Assembly (NCBI RefSeq): GCF_024758725.1
Contig: NZ_CP096972.1
Coordinates: 3,268,001 to 3,332,000, forward strand
Length of the DNA: 64,000 nucleotides
Direction of reading: 5' to 3'
Source of the DNA: Sphingomonas sp. SUN039
Lineage (GTDB): Bacteria > Pseudomonadota > Alphaproteobacteria > Sphingomonadales > Sphingomonadaceae
Both the position numbers and the translations under genes were made by a program. The notes beneath the pieces are model-generated. The model searched no databases. It was not told the DNA's origin and saw nothing but the letters and a program-made list of their open reading frames with translations. This document shows, in pieces, positions 1 through 8,596 of this stretch. The number at the start of each line of letters is the position of its first letter. Positions within the stretch are counted from its first letter, which is position 1.

Positions 1-1923
1 GTCGCCGAGATGCTCCGCCGGACGCGCGGCGGCGCGGCGGTCGTCATGGGCGCGCTCAGCCCCCGAACCCGCAACGCGCAGGTCGCGATGTATCAGGCGG
101 GCGAGGTCGATTATCTGGTCGCGACCGATGCCATCGGCATGGGCCTGAACATGGACATCGGCCATGTCGCCTTTGCTTCATTGACCAAATTCGACGGCCA
201 CCGGCTGCGGCGGCTGACGGTCGCCGAAATGGCGCAGATCGCGGGCCGCGCCGGGCGGCACCAGCGCGACGGGACGTTCGGGTCGCTGGGGTCGGAGGTC
301 GGCCCCGCTGCCTTCCGCCCCGAAGAAATCGAGGCCATTGAGGACCACCGTTTCCCCCGCGTCGATCATCTTTACTGGCGAGAGGGCGCGCCCGACACCT
401 CGTCGCTCGATGCGCTGATCGACAGTCTGGAGACGCCGCCGATCCACGAAAAACTCCGCAGCGCGCCGCAATCGGTCGATCTGGCCGTGCTCAAGCGTCT
501 GTCGGAAGACCCCGAAATCCGCAGTCGTGCGCGCGGCCAGATGGTCGCGCGGTTATGGGCGGCATGCGGTGTCCCCGACTTTCGCAAGGTCGGCGCGGAC
601 CATCAAGCCCGCTTTGTCGGACGGCTGTTCCGGCATTTGTCGGAAGGCGAGGGCCATGTCCCGGTGCCATGGTTCGCCGACGAGCTTCAACGTCTCGACC
701 GCGCCGATGGCGATGTCGAGACCTTGGGTGGACGCATCGCAGGCGTGCGGACCTGGGCCTATATCGCGCACCGTTCGGACTGGCTCGCCGACCCCGCGCA
801 TTGGGCGGCGCGGACAGAGGCCGTCGAGGAACGGCTGTCCGATGCGCTCCACGCGCGGCTCACCGAACGCTTCGTCGACCGGCGGACATCGGTGCTGATG
901 CGGCAGGTCGGCGGCGATGCCGGATTGCTCGCCGTCGCGGTGGATGAGGACGGCGCGGTCACGGTCGAAAACGAAAGCATCGGACGGCTCGACGGATTTG
1001 CGTTCAGCGTCGATCCGGCAGCGCGCGGCCTCGACCGCAAGCGCTTGATTGCGGCGGCCGAACGCCATCTCGTTGCCGAACGCGCGCTGCGGGCGGCGGC
1101 GCTGGTCGGCGCACCCGACAGCGAATTCCGGGTCGAGGGGATGGCCAGCCCGCTGGTCCTCCTCTGGGCGGGGCATCCGGTCGCGACTCTGGCTCAGGGC
1201 CGCGCGCTCGTGCCCGACATCCGTCTCGACCGCACCCTTGATGCGCTCGACCGCACGAAGGTTGCGGCGCGGCTCGCAGCATGGCTCGACGGACAGCTCG
1301 CCCGCTATCTCGGGCCGTTGCGCGATATGGAGGCGGCGCGCGCCTCGCCGAAGACACCCGCGCCGACCCGCGCCATCCTCGCACCGCTGATCGCGGGCGG
1401 CGGCATTGTGCCGCGCGCCGCTGTCGACAGCGCGCTTGGCGGCCTTGGCAGCGAATTGCGCCGTGCGCTGACCCGTTCGGGGCTAACCATCGGTAGCCTC
1501 GACGTCTATGACGCCCGGCTGCTCAAGCCCGGCGCGCTGTTCTGGGCGAACGCGCTCGATGCGGTGCGTGCCGGAACGCCGGTCGCCGATACGCTCAAAC
1601 CCGGCGCGACGACCAGCAAGGGGATCGCGGCGCGCGGGTATCGCGCATTCGGCGGCACGCTGGTCCGCGTCGATCTGGTCGAACGGATCGCGCGCGCGAC
1701 GCACGATCTACGGACCGCGCGGGTGCCGTTCCTGCCCGATACCGCGCTGGCGACCTCGTTCGGCATCGACGCCGCAACCTTTGCCGCCATCCTCGGCGCC
1801 CTCGGCTTTCGTGCCGGCGGGGACGGGCAGTGGACATGGGGCAGCCGCCCGAAACCGGTACGACCGGTGAAGCCGGTCAAACCCAATGCGTTTTCGGCGC
1901 TGGGCGATATGCGGCTTGGCTGA
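1..1923 (+). CDS. Suv3-like helicase, 3' part (5' end outside window)
   Basis: C-terminal 640 residues of a superfamily 2 helicase; the frame is open to base 1, so the ATP-binding half lies upstream of the window. Visible motifs are the motif V-like VATDAIGMGLNMDI (about residues 41-54) and motif VI QIAGRAGR (residues 79-86), which carry the arginine finger of the second RecA domain. The long C-terminal part resembles alphaproteobacterial helicase-related proteins of the Suv3/MgpS group, which act on RNA, and ends in a basic Pro/Lys-rich tail (RPVKPVKP). It is followed 16 bases later by an S4 RNA-binding protein, a common pairing that supports an RNA role. The exact substrate cannot be told from sequence. 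Confidence 0.85.
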   Translation, partial: VAEMLRRTRGGAAVVMGALSPRTRNAQVAMYQAGEVDYLVATDAIGMGLNMDIGHVAFASLTKFDGHRLRRLTVAEMAQIAGRAGRHQRDGTFGSLGSEVGPAAFRPEEIEAIEDHRFPRVDHLYWREGAPDTSSLDALIDSLETPPIHEKLRSAPQSVDLAVLKRLSEDPEIRSRARGQMVARLWAACGVPDFRKVGADHQARFVGRLFRHLSEGEGHVPVPWFADELQRLDRADGDVETLGGRIAGVRTWAYIAHRSDWLADPAHWAARTEAVEERLSDALHARLTERFVDRRTSVLMRQVGGDAGLLAVAVDEDGAVTVENESIGRLDGFAFSVDPAARGLDRKRLIAAAERHLVAERALRAAALVGAPDSEFRVEGMASPLVLLWAGHPVATLAQGRALVPDIRLDRTLDALDRTKVAARLAAWLDGQLARYLGPLRDMEAARASPKTPAPTRAILAPLIAGGGIVPRAAVDSALGGLGSELRRALTRSGLTIGSLDVYDARLLKPGALFWANALDAVRAGTPVADTLKPGATTSKGIAARGYRAFGGTLVRVDLVERIARATHDLRTARVPFLPDTALATSFGIDAATFAAILGALGFRAGGDGQWTWGSRPKPVRPVKPVKPNAFSALGDMRLG

Positions 1924-1939
1924 GGGGTCCGGTGCCACG

Positions 1940-2212
1940 ATGCGGCTCGACCGTTTCCTGTGGTTTGCGCGGATTTCGGCCTCGCGCAGCTTCGCACAGG
2001 CGCTGGCCGCCAGCGGGCATCTGCGCATCGACGGACGCCCGGTGGCCAAGGCTGCCGCACCCGTCCACATCGGCAACGTGCTGAGCTTTGCCACGCATCG
2101 CGGCGACATCCGGGTGTTGCGGATCGAAAGCCTCCCGACGCGGCGCGGCCCGCCAGCAGAAGCGCGCGCCTGTTACACCGACATGATTGACGGCGCGGAC
2201 GCGCAAAACTAA
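1940..2212 (+). CDS. S4 domain RNA-binding protein (Hsp15-like)
   Basis: A 90-residue protein made almost entirely of an S4 RNA-binding domain, starting MRLDRFLWFARIS with the typical LDxxLWxxR pattern and the SGHLRIDGRPV core. Relatives such as Hsp15 bind the large ribosomal subunit carrying nascent chains and help recycle it; whether this small alphaproteobacterial form does the same is inference. The ATG at 1940 is chosen because the domain begins right there; an in-frame ATG 18 codons upstream would overlap the helicase gene and add unconserved residues. It is probably cotranscribed with the helicase and perhaps with fdxA, which starts 33 bases downstream. Confidence 0.85.
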   Translation: MRLDRFLWFARISASRSFAQALAASGHLRIDGRPVAKAAAPVHIGNVLSFATHRGDIRVLRIESLPTRRGPPAEARACYTDMIDGADAQN

Positions 2213-2245
2213 CGCGAAGCCCATTCTTAGGGAGCACCGACCGCA

Positions 2246-2584
2246 ATGACCTATGTCGTCACCGACGCCTGCATCAAATGCAAGTATATGGACTGCGTCG
2301 AAGTGTGCCCGGTCGACTGTTTCTACGAGGGCGAGAACATGCTCGTCATCAACCCCAGCGAGTGCATCGACTGCGGCGTGTGCGAACCCGAATGCCCGGC
2401 CGAGGCGATCCTGCCCGATACCGAAAACGGTCTCGAGAAATGGCTCGAGCTCAACACGACCTTCTCCGCGCAATGGCCCAACATCACGCGCAGCCGCGAA
2501 GCCCCGGCCGACGCCGACGAATACAAGGGCGTCGAAGGCAAATTCGACGCGCATTTCTCGCCGGAGCCAGGCCAGGGCGACTGA
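2246..2584 (+). CDS. fdxA: 7Fe ferredoxin FdxA
   Basis: A 112-residue ferredoxin with two Cys clusters: [18 protein letters not shown] (residues 9-26) and [16 protein letters not shown] (about 40-55). This arrangement binds one [3Fe-4S] and one [4Fe-4S] cluster in FdxA-type seven-iron ferredoxins, cytoplasmic low-potential electron carriers. The length and the WPNITR stretch near the C-terminus are normal for the family. A GGGAG sequence precedes the ATG. It is the last gene of a compact forward run; the next genes are on the opposite strand and have lower GC. Confidence 0.95.
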   Translation: MTYVVTDACIKCKYMDCVEVCPVDCFYEGENMLVINPSECIDCGVCEPECPAEAILPDTENGLEKWLELNTTFSAQWPNITRSREAPADADEYKGVEGKFDAHFSPEPGQGD

Positions 2585-2616
2585 CGAACGATGTAGCCAA
2601 CTCGCCGTCTTTTTTC

Positions 2617-2919
2617 CTACCGATGTAAGACGTCCAAGTTGTGCAGCCGCACGATACCGGCGTCATCATCAATGGTGTATCCGATAACTATCGTCGGCAG
2701 GCGGGCAATTGGCGGGCCTTCGTAGACCCACATTCCCTCAATGGCCGGATGCGGTTGGCCCGCTTCTCTCGGATTGCGGCTAGCAATCCGCTCAAAGATG
2801 GCAATTGCGTCGAGTCCACCCTCGGGGTCAGTGTTTCCCAAGCGACGAAAGAACGCGGCTTCGAAAAGCGGCGAGGGTTCCAGAACCCAAGGTGTCTCCG
2901 CTCGGTCGCGTCGCTTCAC
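2617..2919 (-). CDS. putative RelE/ParE-like toxin of a Panacea module
   Basis: A 100-residue protein read from a GTG at 2919, with a GAGGG sequence about 10 bases upstream. The C-terminal half (RLPTIVIGYTIDDDAGIVRL) has the beta-strand pattern of RelE/ParE-type toxins, but identity is weak and no catalytic residues can be named with confidence. Its first 92 bases overlap the end of the upstream Panacea-domain gene in another frame, which implies translational coupling. Base composition is clearly less GC-rich than the flanking core genes, pointing to acquisition. The toxin role is inferred mainly from the partner gene; it could instead be an unrelated small protein. Confidence 0.5.
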   Translation of the reverse strand: MKRRDRAETPWVLEPSPLFEAAFFRRLGNTDPEGGLDAIAIFERIASRNPREAGQPHPAIEGMWVYEGPPIARLPTIVIGYTIDDDAGIVRLHNLDVLHR

Positions 2920-3439
2920 TGTCGCTTAACCCTCGTTCGATCCGATCAAACGCCTCAGGAGAAACGTCCGTCGGAAAAAGCAGGAATGCCGATTCATATG
3001 GAATCTCGGCACCGAATTCGACCGATTCCCAAGGGCGCTGATGACTAAACTCACTGATCGTGCGCGCACTGTTTTGAAAGCACACAAAATCAACGACATC
3101 GTCGAGCAGTGACACCTCTGCCTCGTTAAGTCTTTCCATCTCTGGCTTAGTGATCGCCGTATATTCGTTCTTTCTGAACCCGTGATAATTGACCTGTTCG
3201 ATCGAAATCGCACTGCTACGCTCAAGCTCTCTGAGCGTGGGCAACAACTGGTCACAAGTCGGACCATGCGGGCGTTTGCGGTACGTTGCTCCGGTTGCCG
3301 GAGTGCCCGATTCAGCAAAACGAAGCATGTCGAAAAAATACAGGACTTTGTGAAGCTTAACCGCGCCAAGTCGGCTTGGGGGGCACTTCTGACAGGTGTA
3401 CAGGATCACCGCCTCGAGTTTGGCGCGATCAAACTGCAT
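2828..3439 (-). CDS. Panacea/SocA-like (DUF4065) domain protein, putative antitoxin
   Basis: A 203-residue protein with a Panacea (DUF4065, SocA-like) domain: KLHKVLYFFDMLRFAESGTP followed by RKRPHGPTCDQLLP at about residues 30-70. Panacea proteins are known as antitoxins that neutralise many unrelated toxin folds, and SocA of Caulobacter is a member acting as a ClpXP adaptor for its toxin. The gene precedes and overlaps a small putative toxin gene. The start is the ATG at 3439; a GTG six codons upstream (3457) is possible. A TTGACA hexamer (complement of 3487-3492) lies upstream. Its codon use is atypical for the window, suggesting horizontal transfer. Confidence 0.75.
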   Translation of the reverse strand: MQFDRAKLEAVILYTCQKCPPSRLGAVKLHKVLYFFDMLRFAESGTPATGATYRKRPHGPTCDQLLPTLRELERSSAISIEQVNYHGFRKNEYTAITKPEMERLNEAEVSLLDDVVDFVCFQNSARTISEFSHQRPWESVEFGAEIPYESAFLLFPTDVSPEAFDRIERGLSDSEATRPSGDTLGSGTLAAFRSRVLSSLGKH

Positions 3440-3486
3440 AGGCACTGCATAAGTCACACTGTCTTAGTGGCGGAACAGAACAAGAA

Positions 3487-3492
3487 TGTCAA
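3487..3492 (-). promoter_or_regulatory. candidate -35 element for the Panacea module
   Basis: TTGACA on the minus strand, about 50 bases upstream of the Panacea gene start. The matching -10 (around CACTAA, spacing 17-18) is weak, so only the -35 is clear. The rest of the 3458-3773 gap is AT-richer than its surroundings; I recognise no gene in it. Confidence 0.35.
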
Positions 3493-3773
3493 GCCTTTGT
3501 TGTTGTTGGAGAATTGTGATTCTCAATTCAATCACTTAGCGAAGGCCGGTGGCCAAATGCGACTGATCCACGGCGGCACAATCGCTATGTGACAAAAGCT
3601 GGTAATTTTGTTGCGAATCTGTTAAACACCGGGTCCAACAGGCGGACATGCTCCCGTGTCCGCGTGGGAACGCACAACCGGAGCCATCCCCGCACCGCCG
3701 TTTTGACCGTGCCGCAATGCTGCGGCCTGCGAAGCCGCCCTGCATCCCGATGGTCCGATTCGAAAGGATAAAA

Positions 3774-4301
3774 ATGGCCGCTGCACCTGTGCTGCTTTTC
3801 GACGTCGGCGATTATGTCGTTTACCCCAAGCACGGCGTCGGGCGCGTCGTCGAGCTGCAGAAATCCGAGATCGCCGGCATGGCGCTCGAACTCTATGTGC
3901 TGCGCTTCGAGAAAGAGCGCATGACGCTCCGCGTGCCGACCAACAAGGCCGAAAGCGTGGGCATGCGCAAGCTGTCGTCGGACAAGACGATGCGCGAGGC
4001 GCTGGCGACGCTCAAGGGCAAGCCCAAGGTCAAACGCACCATGTGGTCGCGCCGCGCGCAGGAATATGAAGCGAAGATCAATTCGGGCGACCTGGTGTCG
4101 ATTGCCGAAGTGGTCCGCGACCTGTTCCGCGCCGAAGACCAGCCCGAGCAGAGCTATTCCGAACGCCAGATTTTCGAAGCTGCCGCCTCGCGCCTCGCGC
4201 GCGAACTCGCGGCGATGGAACAGCTCGACGAGCCCAAGGCGCTCGAAAAGCTGCTCGAAATCCTGCGCGCCTCGGCGGCGATCTACAACAAGGCGGCTTA
4301 A
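3774..4301 (+). CDS. CarD family transcriptional regulator
   Basis: A 175-residue protein beginning MAAAPVLLFDVGDYVVYPKHGVGRV, the start of the CarD/CdnL RNA polymerase-interacting domain, followed by an all-helical DNA-binding C-terminal half. CarD proteins bind the RNA polymerase beta subunit and stabilise open complexes, notably at rRNA promoters. The ATG at 3774 is preceded by AAGGA at good spacing and matches the normal family length; an upstream in-frame ATG would add 42 unconserved residues. A CarD gene near fdxA is a familiar alphaproteobacterial order; here the two are separated by the inserted toxin-antitoxin candidate. Confidence 0.93.
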   Translation: MAAAPVLLFDVGDYVVYPKHGVGRVVELQKSEIAGMALELYVLRFEKERMTLRVPTNKAESVGMRKLSSDKTMREALATLKGKPKVKRTMWSRRAQEYEAKINSGDLVSIAEVVRDLFRAEDQPEQSYSERQIFEAAASRLARELAAMEQLDEPKALEKLLEILRASAAIYNKAA

Positions 4302-4342
4302 CGCCGCTTGCCCCTAAGGGTCATGAAGGGCAGGGGGGACCG

Positions 4343-5050
4343 ATGCGGTTCGCCCTGCCTTTTTTGCTGCTGTGCGCCGCGCCCGCTTTTGCCGCCGCAG
4401 CCGATCGGTCGCTGTCGCTGACCGATTTCGACCGCGTCCGCATCGACGGCAGCTTCGTCGTCGAAATCCGCACCGGTACCGCGACCTCGGGCCGGATCAG
4501 CGGCACACAAGCCGCCATTGAAGCGGTGAGCGTCGAAGTGCAGGGGCGACAGCTGAACATCCGCCGCAACCGGTCGAGCTGGGGCGGCTATCCCGGGCAG
4601 GTGCCGACAGCGGCGACCATCCGTCTCACCGTGCCGTCGCTCGCCAATATCTGGGTCAGCGGTCCGGCCAAGGTGTCGGTCGACCGGTTGAAGGGCTTGC
4701 GCGTTGCTGCCTCGCTCGAGGGGCCGGGCGCGCTGAGCATCGCCAATGTCTCTGCCGACCGGATGGAGCTCGCCACGCTCGGATCGGGGACGCTGGTCGT
4801 CAGCGGTACCGTCGCCACACTGAACGCGACGGCGCGCGGGGCGGGGACGTTCGACGCAGGCAAGCTTGCCGTGTCCGACCTGACGTTGACCAGCGAGAGC
4901 GCGGGTGTGGTGACGGTCGCGGTGAAACGCGCCGCCAATGTGACGATGACCGGCAGCGGGACGGTCACGGTTCTCGGCAAGCCTGCCTGCACGGTCAAAA
5001 ATATCGGTAGCGGCACCGTCGCTTGCGGGTCAGATCAGCCCCAGCGCTGA
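4343..5050 (+). CDS. secreted GIN-domain (DUF2807) protein
   Basis: A 235-residue exported protein. Residues 1-20 form a signal peptide (MRFALPFLLLCAAPAFAAAA). The remainder is a head GIN (DUF2807) domain, with the VRIDGSFVVEIRTG start and repeated short beta strands rich in GSGT, consistent with a right-handed beta-helix-like fold. Members are periplasmic or surface proteins of uncertain function. The last 21 bases overlap the 3' end of the convergent DUF1489 gene. GGGGG at 4333-4338 may serve as ribosome-binding site. Confidence 0.8.
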   Translation: MRFALPFLLLCAAPAFAAAADRSLSLTDFDRVRIDGSFVVEIRTGTATSGRISGTQAAIEAVSVEVQGRQLNIRRNRSSWGGYPGQVPTAATIRLTVPSLANIWVSGPAKVSVDRLKGLRVAASLEGPGALSIANVSADRMELATLGSGTLVVSGTVATLNATARGAGTFDAGKLAVSDLTLTSESAGVVTVAVKRAANVTMTGSGTVTVLGKPACTVKNIGSGTVACGSDQPQR

Positions 5051-5419
5051 CAAATCGCCGACGAGGTGCGGCGGCAGTTCGTCCGCTCCGTCGCCCGAAA
5101 CCAGATCGCGCGGCGCATCGGCATTTTCCAGATAGCGCCAGCCCTGATGCGCGCGGCGCGGGATCGGGCGCACGCGGACGATGCCGGTGCTGACCACGAT
5201 ATTGGTCTTGCCCGCTTCGGCTTCCTCGAACCCCAGGATTTCGGTGCGCGCGACCAGCTGGTGCTTCAAAATCCAGAACAGCGATCCGCCGACCAGCTCG
5301 TCGGCGCGTTTGGGCTTGTAGCGCGTCGTCAGCCGCGCTTGCGGTCCCCGGTCGGCCCACCAGCCGAGCAACTGGTCGATCGACGTCGCCCCGAACGCGA
5401 CCTTGGTCAGGTGAAGCAT
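5030..5419 (-). CDS. DUF1489 family protein
   Basis: A 129-residue cytoplasmic protein of the alphaproteobacterial DUF1489 family, recognised by KRADELVGGSLFWILKH (about residues 40-56) and RPIPRRAHQGWRYL (about 84-97). The function is unknown. It starts at the base after the mgtE stop codon, so the two form one transcription unit with probable translational coupling. The 3' end runs 21 bases into the convergent GIN-domain gene. It is slightly shorter than many relatives but looks complete. Confidence 0.8.
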   Translation of the reverse strand: MLHLTKVAFGATSIDQLLGWWADRGPQARLTTRYKPKRADELVGGSLFWILKHQLVARTEILGFEEAEAGKTNIVVSTGIVRVRPIPRRAHQGWRYLENADAPRDLVSGDGADELPPHLVGDLSALGLI

Positions 5420-6832
5420 CTAACCTGCCAGCCCCGCCAGCGACGCCAGCCCCAGAAAACTGAAAAAGCCCATCACGTCGGTCATCATCGTCACGAAAAC
5501 CGCCGACGACACCGCCGGATCGACCTCGAATTTTTCGAGCGTCACCGGCACGAGAATGCCCGACAAGCCCGCGACCAGATTGTTGATGACCATTGCGGAA
5601 CCGATCACCAGCCCCAGCATCGGATTGCCGAAAATCAGCGCGACCGCATAGCCGATCATCAGCCCCAGCGCGCTGCCATTGGCGAGCGCGATGCGGAATT
5701 CGCGCAGGATCATCCGGCGTGTGTTCGAACTGGTCAGCTGGTTGGTCGCCAGCGCGCGTACGACCACGGCGAGCGTCTGCGTCCCCGCATTGCCGCCCAT
5801 CCCCGAGACGATCGGCATCAACACCGCGAGCAGCGCGAATTTCGCGATCTCGCCCTGAAAGAACCCGACGACCGACGCGGCAAGGATGGCGGTGCCCAGG
5901 TTGACCACCAGCCAGGTCAGCCGCGTCCGCACCGTCATCAGGATCGGTTCGTTGATGTCGCCGTCGCCCGCGCCCGACAGGCGCAGGATGTCCTCGCCGG
6001 CCTCCTGCTGGATGACGTGCACGATATCGTCGACGGTGATCATGCCCGCCAGCCGCCCGTCGCCATCGACGACGGCAGCGGAGATCAGCGCGTATTTCTG
6101 GAAGCGGAGTGCCACCTCTTCCTGATCCATATCGACCGGGATCAGCGTCTGTTCGCGCTTCATCACATCGGCAATCGCGACGCTGCGCGGGGTGCGGAGA
6201 ATCCACGACAGCTGGCACGTGCCGATGGGCTTGTGCGCCGGATCGACGACAAAGATTTCCCAGAAATCGGTGGTCAGGTCGGCATTGTCGCGCAGCCAGT
6301 CGATGGTCTGGCCGACGCTCCAGTGCTCGGGCACCGCGACCAGGTCGCGCTGCATCAACCGGCCGGCGGACTCCTCGGGGTAGGACAGCGCGGCTTCGAT
6401 CGCGGCGCGGTCGTCGGGGTCGAGCGCGCGCAGGACGGCGGCCTGATCGGCATCGTCCATGTCCTCGATGATCGCGACGGCATCGTCGGTATCGAGCTCG
6501 GCGGCGATATCGGCCACCTGATGCGGCTCGAGCTGGTCGATCATGCCCTCGCGGACGTGATCGTTCATTTCGGCAAGCACGTCGCCGTCGAGCAGGTCGC
6601 CGAACGCCGCCGCCATCGCGCCGCGCCGGTCCTCGGGCGCGAGTTCGAAGAGGTCGGCGAGATCGGCGGGGTGCAGCGGCGAGACGAGATGCCGCGCGCC
6701 CTCGTCATCGCCCGCATCGACGCGCGCAATCACCTCGCGAACGAAATCGGGCCGCAGCCGGTCGTCCTCGTCCATCCGGGTGTCGGGGGCGGCGTCGTCG
6801 CGGGTGTCTTGGCGGAGATCGGCTTCGCTCAT
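5420..6832 (-). CDS. mgtE: magnesium transporter MgtE
   Basis: A 470-residue inner-membrane Mg2+ channel. Order: acidic N domain (about residues 35-145), two CBS domains (about 150-275) that sense cytoplasmic Mg2+, then five transmembrane helices (about 300-465) with the pore-region pattern MPIVSGMGGNAGTQTL. The ATG at 6832 is chosen because AGAGGAGG lies 8 bases upstream; an ATG 18 codons earlier lacks such a site. The DUF1489 gene follows immediately. Upstream lies a palindromic repeat and the divergent monooxygenase gene. No Mg2+ riboswitch was recognised ahead of it. Confidence 0.95.
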   Translation of the reverse strand: MSEADLRQDTRDDAAPDTRMDEDDRLRPDFVREVIARVDAGDDEGARHLVSPLHPADLADLFELAPEDRRGAMAAAFGDLLDGDVLAEMNDHVREGMIDQLEPHQVADIAAELDTDDAVAIIEDMDDADQAAVLRALDPDDRAAIEAALSYPEESAGRLMQRDLVAVPEHWSVGQTIDWLRDNADLTTDFWEIFVVDPAHKPIGTCQLSWILRTPRSVAIADVMKREQTLIPVDMDQEEVALRFQKYALISAAVVDGDGRLAGMITVDDIVHVIQQEAGEDILRLSGAGDGDINEPILMTVRTRLTWLVVNLGTAILAASVVGFFQGEIAKFALLAVLMPIVSGMGGNAGTQTLAVVVRALATNQLTSSNTRRMILREFRIALANGSALGLMIGYAVALIFGNPMLGLVIGSAMVINNLVAGLSGILVPVTLEKFEVDPAVSSAVFVTMMTDVMGFFSFLGLASLAGLAG

Positions 6833-6906
6833 CGCTGTGACCTCCTCTGATGCGCCAACCCCGCCCGTCTGCGGGTTTTCGCGCAAGGGTCAAGACCTGC
6901 CGCACA

Positions 6907-7029
6907 AACCCTCTCCACTTTGTGGAGAGGGCGGCGGAGCGCCAGCGGAGCCGGGAGAGGGATGATGCGGCGACGGGGCGTGCCTCTCCCGATGCTTCGC
7001 ATCGCCCTCTCCGCGAAGCGAAGAGGGTT
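6907..7029. repeat. palindromic repeat, family P1 copy A
   Basis: A roughly 120 bp element bounded by AACCCTCT... and ...AGAGGGTT, with two internal hairpins (CCCTCTCC/GGAGAGGG type arms and a central GGGAGAGG/CCTCTCCC pair). Two further copies in the same + strand orientation lie at 17155-17275 and 59353-59471. This copy fills the gap between the divergent mgtE and monooxygenase genes, so it sits in their promoter region. Confidence 0.85.
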
Positions 7030-7070
7030 TGGTCTCTCGCAATCGCGCCGCACGACCTTATCTTGGCTTG

Positions 7071-8084
7071 ATGCCGTACCGCCTCTCCGTCCTCGACCAG
7101 TCGCCCATTGCCGAAGGCAGCACGGCTGCCGATGCGCTCGCCAACACGCTCGATCTCGCGCGGCAGAGCGATACGCTCGGCTACGACCGCTACTGGCTCG
7201 CCGAACATCATGCCTCGCCGGGATTGGCGGGGGCTGCGCCCGAGGCGCTGATCGGGCCGGTGGCGCTCGCGACGTCGCGGATCAGGGTCGGGTCGGGCGG
7301 GATCATGCTGCCGCATTATTCGCCGTTCAAAGTCGCCGAGACCTTTGCGCTGCTGTCGGCGCTCGCGCCGGGTCGGATCGATCTCGGGCTCGGCCGCGCG
7401 CCGGGCAGCGACCAGCGCACCGCGTTCGCGCTCCAGCGCGACCGCTCGCGGCGGATGCCGGTCGACGATTTCCCGAACAACCTCGCCGAAACCATCGCCT
7501 ATCTCGACGGCACGATGCCCGCCGATCACCCGTTTGCGGGGTTGCAGGACACGCTGCCGACAGGCGGGGGAAGCCCCGAAGTCTGGCTGCTTGGTTCCTC
7601 GACCGATTCGGCAATCTGGGCCGCAGAGGCAGGCCTCCCCTATTGCATTGCCGATTTCATCAATTCGGACGGGGTGCCGCTTGCCGATCTCTACCGGGCA
7701 CGGTTCAGGCCCGGGCGGATCGCGGTCCCGCATGTCATGGTCGCGACCTGGACGATTGCCGCCCCGACCCGTGCCGAGGCCGAGCGGCTGGCGCTGCCTT
7801 CGCAGATGATGTTCGCGCACCTGTTGCGCGGCGAGCTGATCGCGGTACCTTCGGTCGAGCGTGCCGAGGCATGGGCGGCGACCGCCCCGCCACCTGCGCA
7901 CCGCCGCCGCCGTGCGCTCGGGTCGCCCGGCGAAGTCCGCGCGCAACTCGACGAAGTCGCGGCGCTCTACGGTGCGGACGAACTGATGCTCGTCAACATC
8001 CTGCCCGACCACGCAGCGCGCGTCCGCAGCTATGCGCTGCTCGCCGCCGAATATGGGCTGGCAGGATTGGCCGAGGCTGCGTAA
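7071..8084 (+). CDS. LLM class flavin-dependent oxidoreductase (MsnO8-like)
   Basis: A 337-residue protein of the luciferase-like monooxygenase fold. It starts MPYRLSVLDQSPIAEG, a hallmark of the MsnO8 subgroup, with YWLAEHHASPGLAGAAPE at about residues 42-59, RIRVGSGGIMLPHYSPFKVAE at about 76-96 (split strand and FMN-binding loop), and GRIDLGLGRAPGSD at about 101-114. It presumably uses reduced FMN from a separate reductase; the substrate is unknown. The ATG at 7071 is preferred because the family pattern starts there; upstream in-frame sequence belongs to the palindromic repeat. The cyclophilin gene follows after 29 bases. Confidence 0.88.
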   Translation: MPYRLSVLDQSPIAEGSTAADALANTLDLARQSDTLGYDRYWLAEHHASPGLAGAAPEALIGPVALATSRIRVGSGGIMLPHYSPFKVAETFALLSALAPGRIDLGLGRAPGSDQRTAFALQRDRSRRMPVDDFPNNLAETIAYLDGTMPADHPFAGLQDTLPTGGGSPEVWLLGSSTDSAIWAAEAGLPYCIADFINSDGVPLADLYRARFRPGRIAVPHVMVATWTIAAPTRAEAERLALPSQMMFAHLLRGELIAVPSVERAEAWAATAPPPAHRRRRALGSPGEVRAQLDEVAALYGADELMLVNILPDHAARVRSYALLAAEYGLAGLAEAA

Positions 8085-8113
8085 GGCGCGGGCAAATTTC
8101 GAAAGGACAACTT

Positions 8114-8560
8114 ATGGCCGACACCCTGACCCTGACGCTCGACACCGGCGATGTGACGATCAAGCTGCGTCCCGACCTCGCCCCCGGCCATGTCGAGCGC
8201 ATCACGACGCTGGCGAACGAAGGGTTCTACGACGGCGTGGTGTTCCACCGCGTGATCGCCGGCTTCATGGCCCAGGGTGGCGACCCGACCGGCACCGGCA
8301 TGAGTGGGTCGAAGCTCCCCGATCTCAAGGCCGAATTCAGCCGCGAGCCGCACAAGCGCGGCATTTGTTCGATGGCGCGGACTAACCAGCCGCACACGGC
8401 GAATAGCCAGTTCTTCATCTGCCTCGACGATGCGACCTTCCTTGACGGCCAGTACACCGTCTGGGGCGAAGTGACCTCGGGCATGGACCATGTCGACGCG
8501 CTGCCCAAGGGCGAGCCGCCGCGCACGCCGGGGAAAATCGTGAAGGCAACGGTGGGCTAA
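8114..8560 (+). CDS. cyclophilin-type peptidyl-prolyl isomerase
   Basis: A 148-residue cytoplasmic cyclophilin without a signal peptide. The core FHRVIAGFMAQGGDPTGTG (about residues 44-62) contains the catalytic Arg, and ANSQFFICL plus LDGQYTVWGEV complete the active site. It catalyses cis-trans isomerisation of prolyl peptide bonds. The ATG at 8114 follows AAAGGA at good spacing. It likely shares a transcript with the upstream monooxygenase gene. Downstream begins a gene-free stretch of about 930 bases. Confidence 0.93.
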   Translation: MADTLTLTLDTGDVTIKLRPDLAPGHVERITTLANEGFYDGVVFHRVIAGFMAQGGDPTGTGMSGSKLPDLKAEFSREPHKRGICSMARTNQPHTANSQFFICLDDATFLDGQYTVWGEVTSGMDHVDALPKGEPPRTPGKIVKATVG

Positions 8561-8596
8561 GCGCCGCAGGCATCAGCCCGCTTTTCTTCTTATATC

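Noticed and set aside
5066-6850. Long + strand open frame opposite mgtE
   Set aside because: mgtE on the minus strand has CBS and membrane domains and a strong ribosome-binding site; the antisense frame is Arg/Asp/His-rich and featureless.
6907-7029. CRISPR array formed by the repeated palindromes
   Set aside because: Copies are dispersed over 50 kb, about 120 bp long and self-complementary, with no regular spacers or cas genes.
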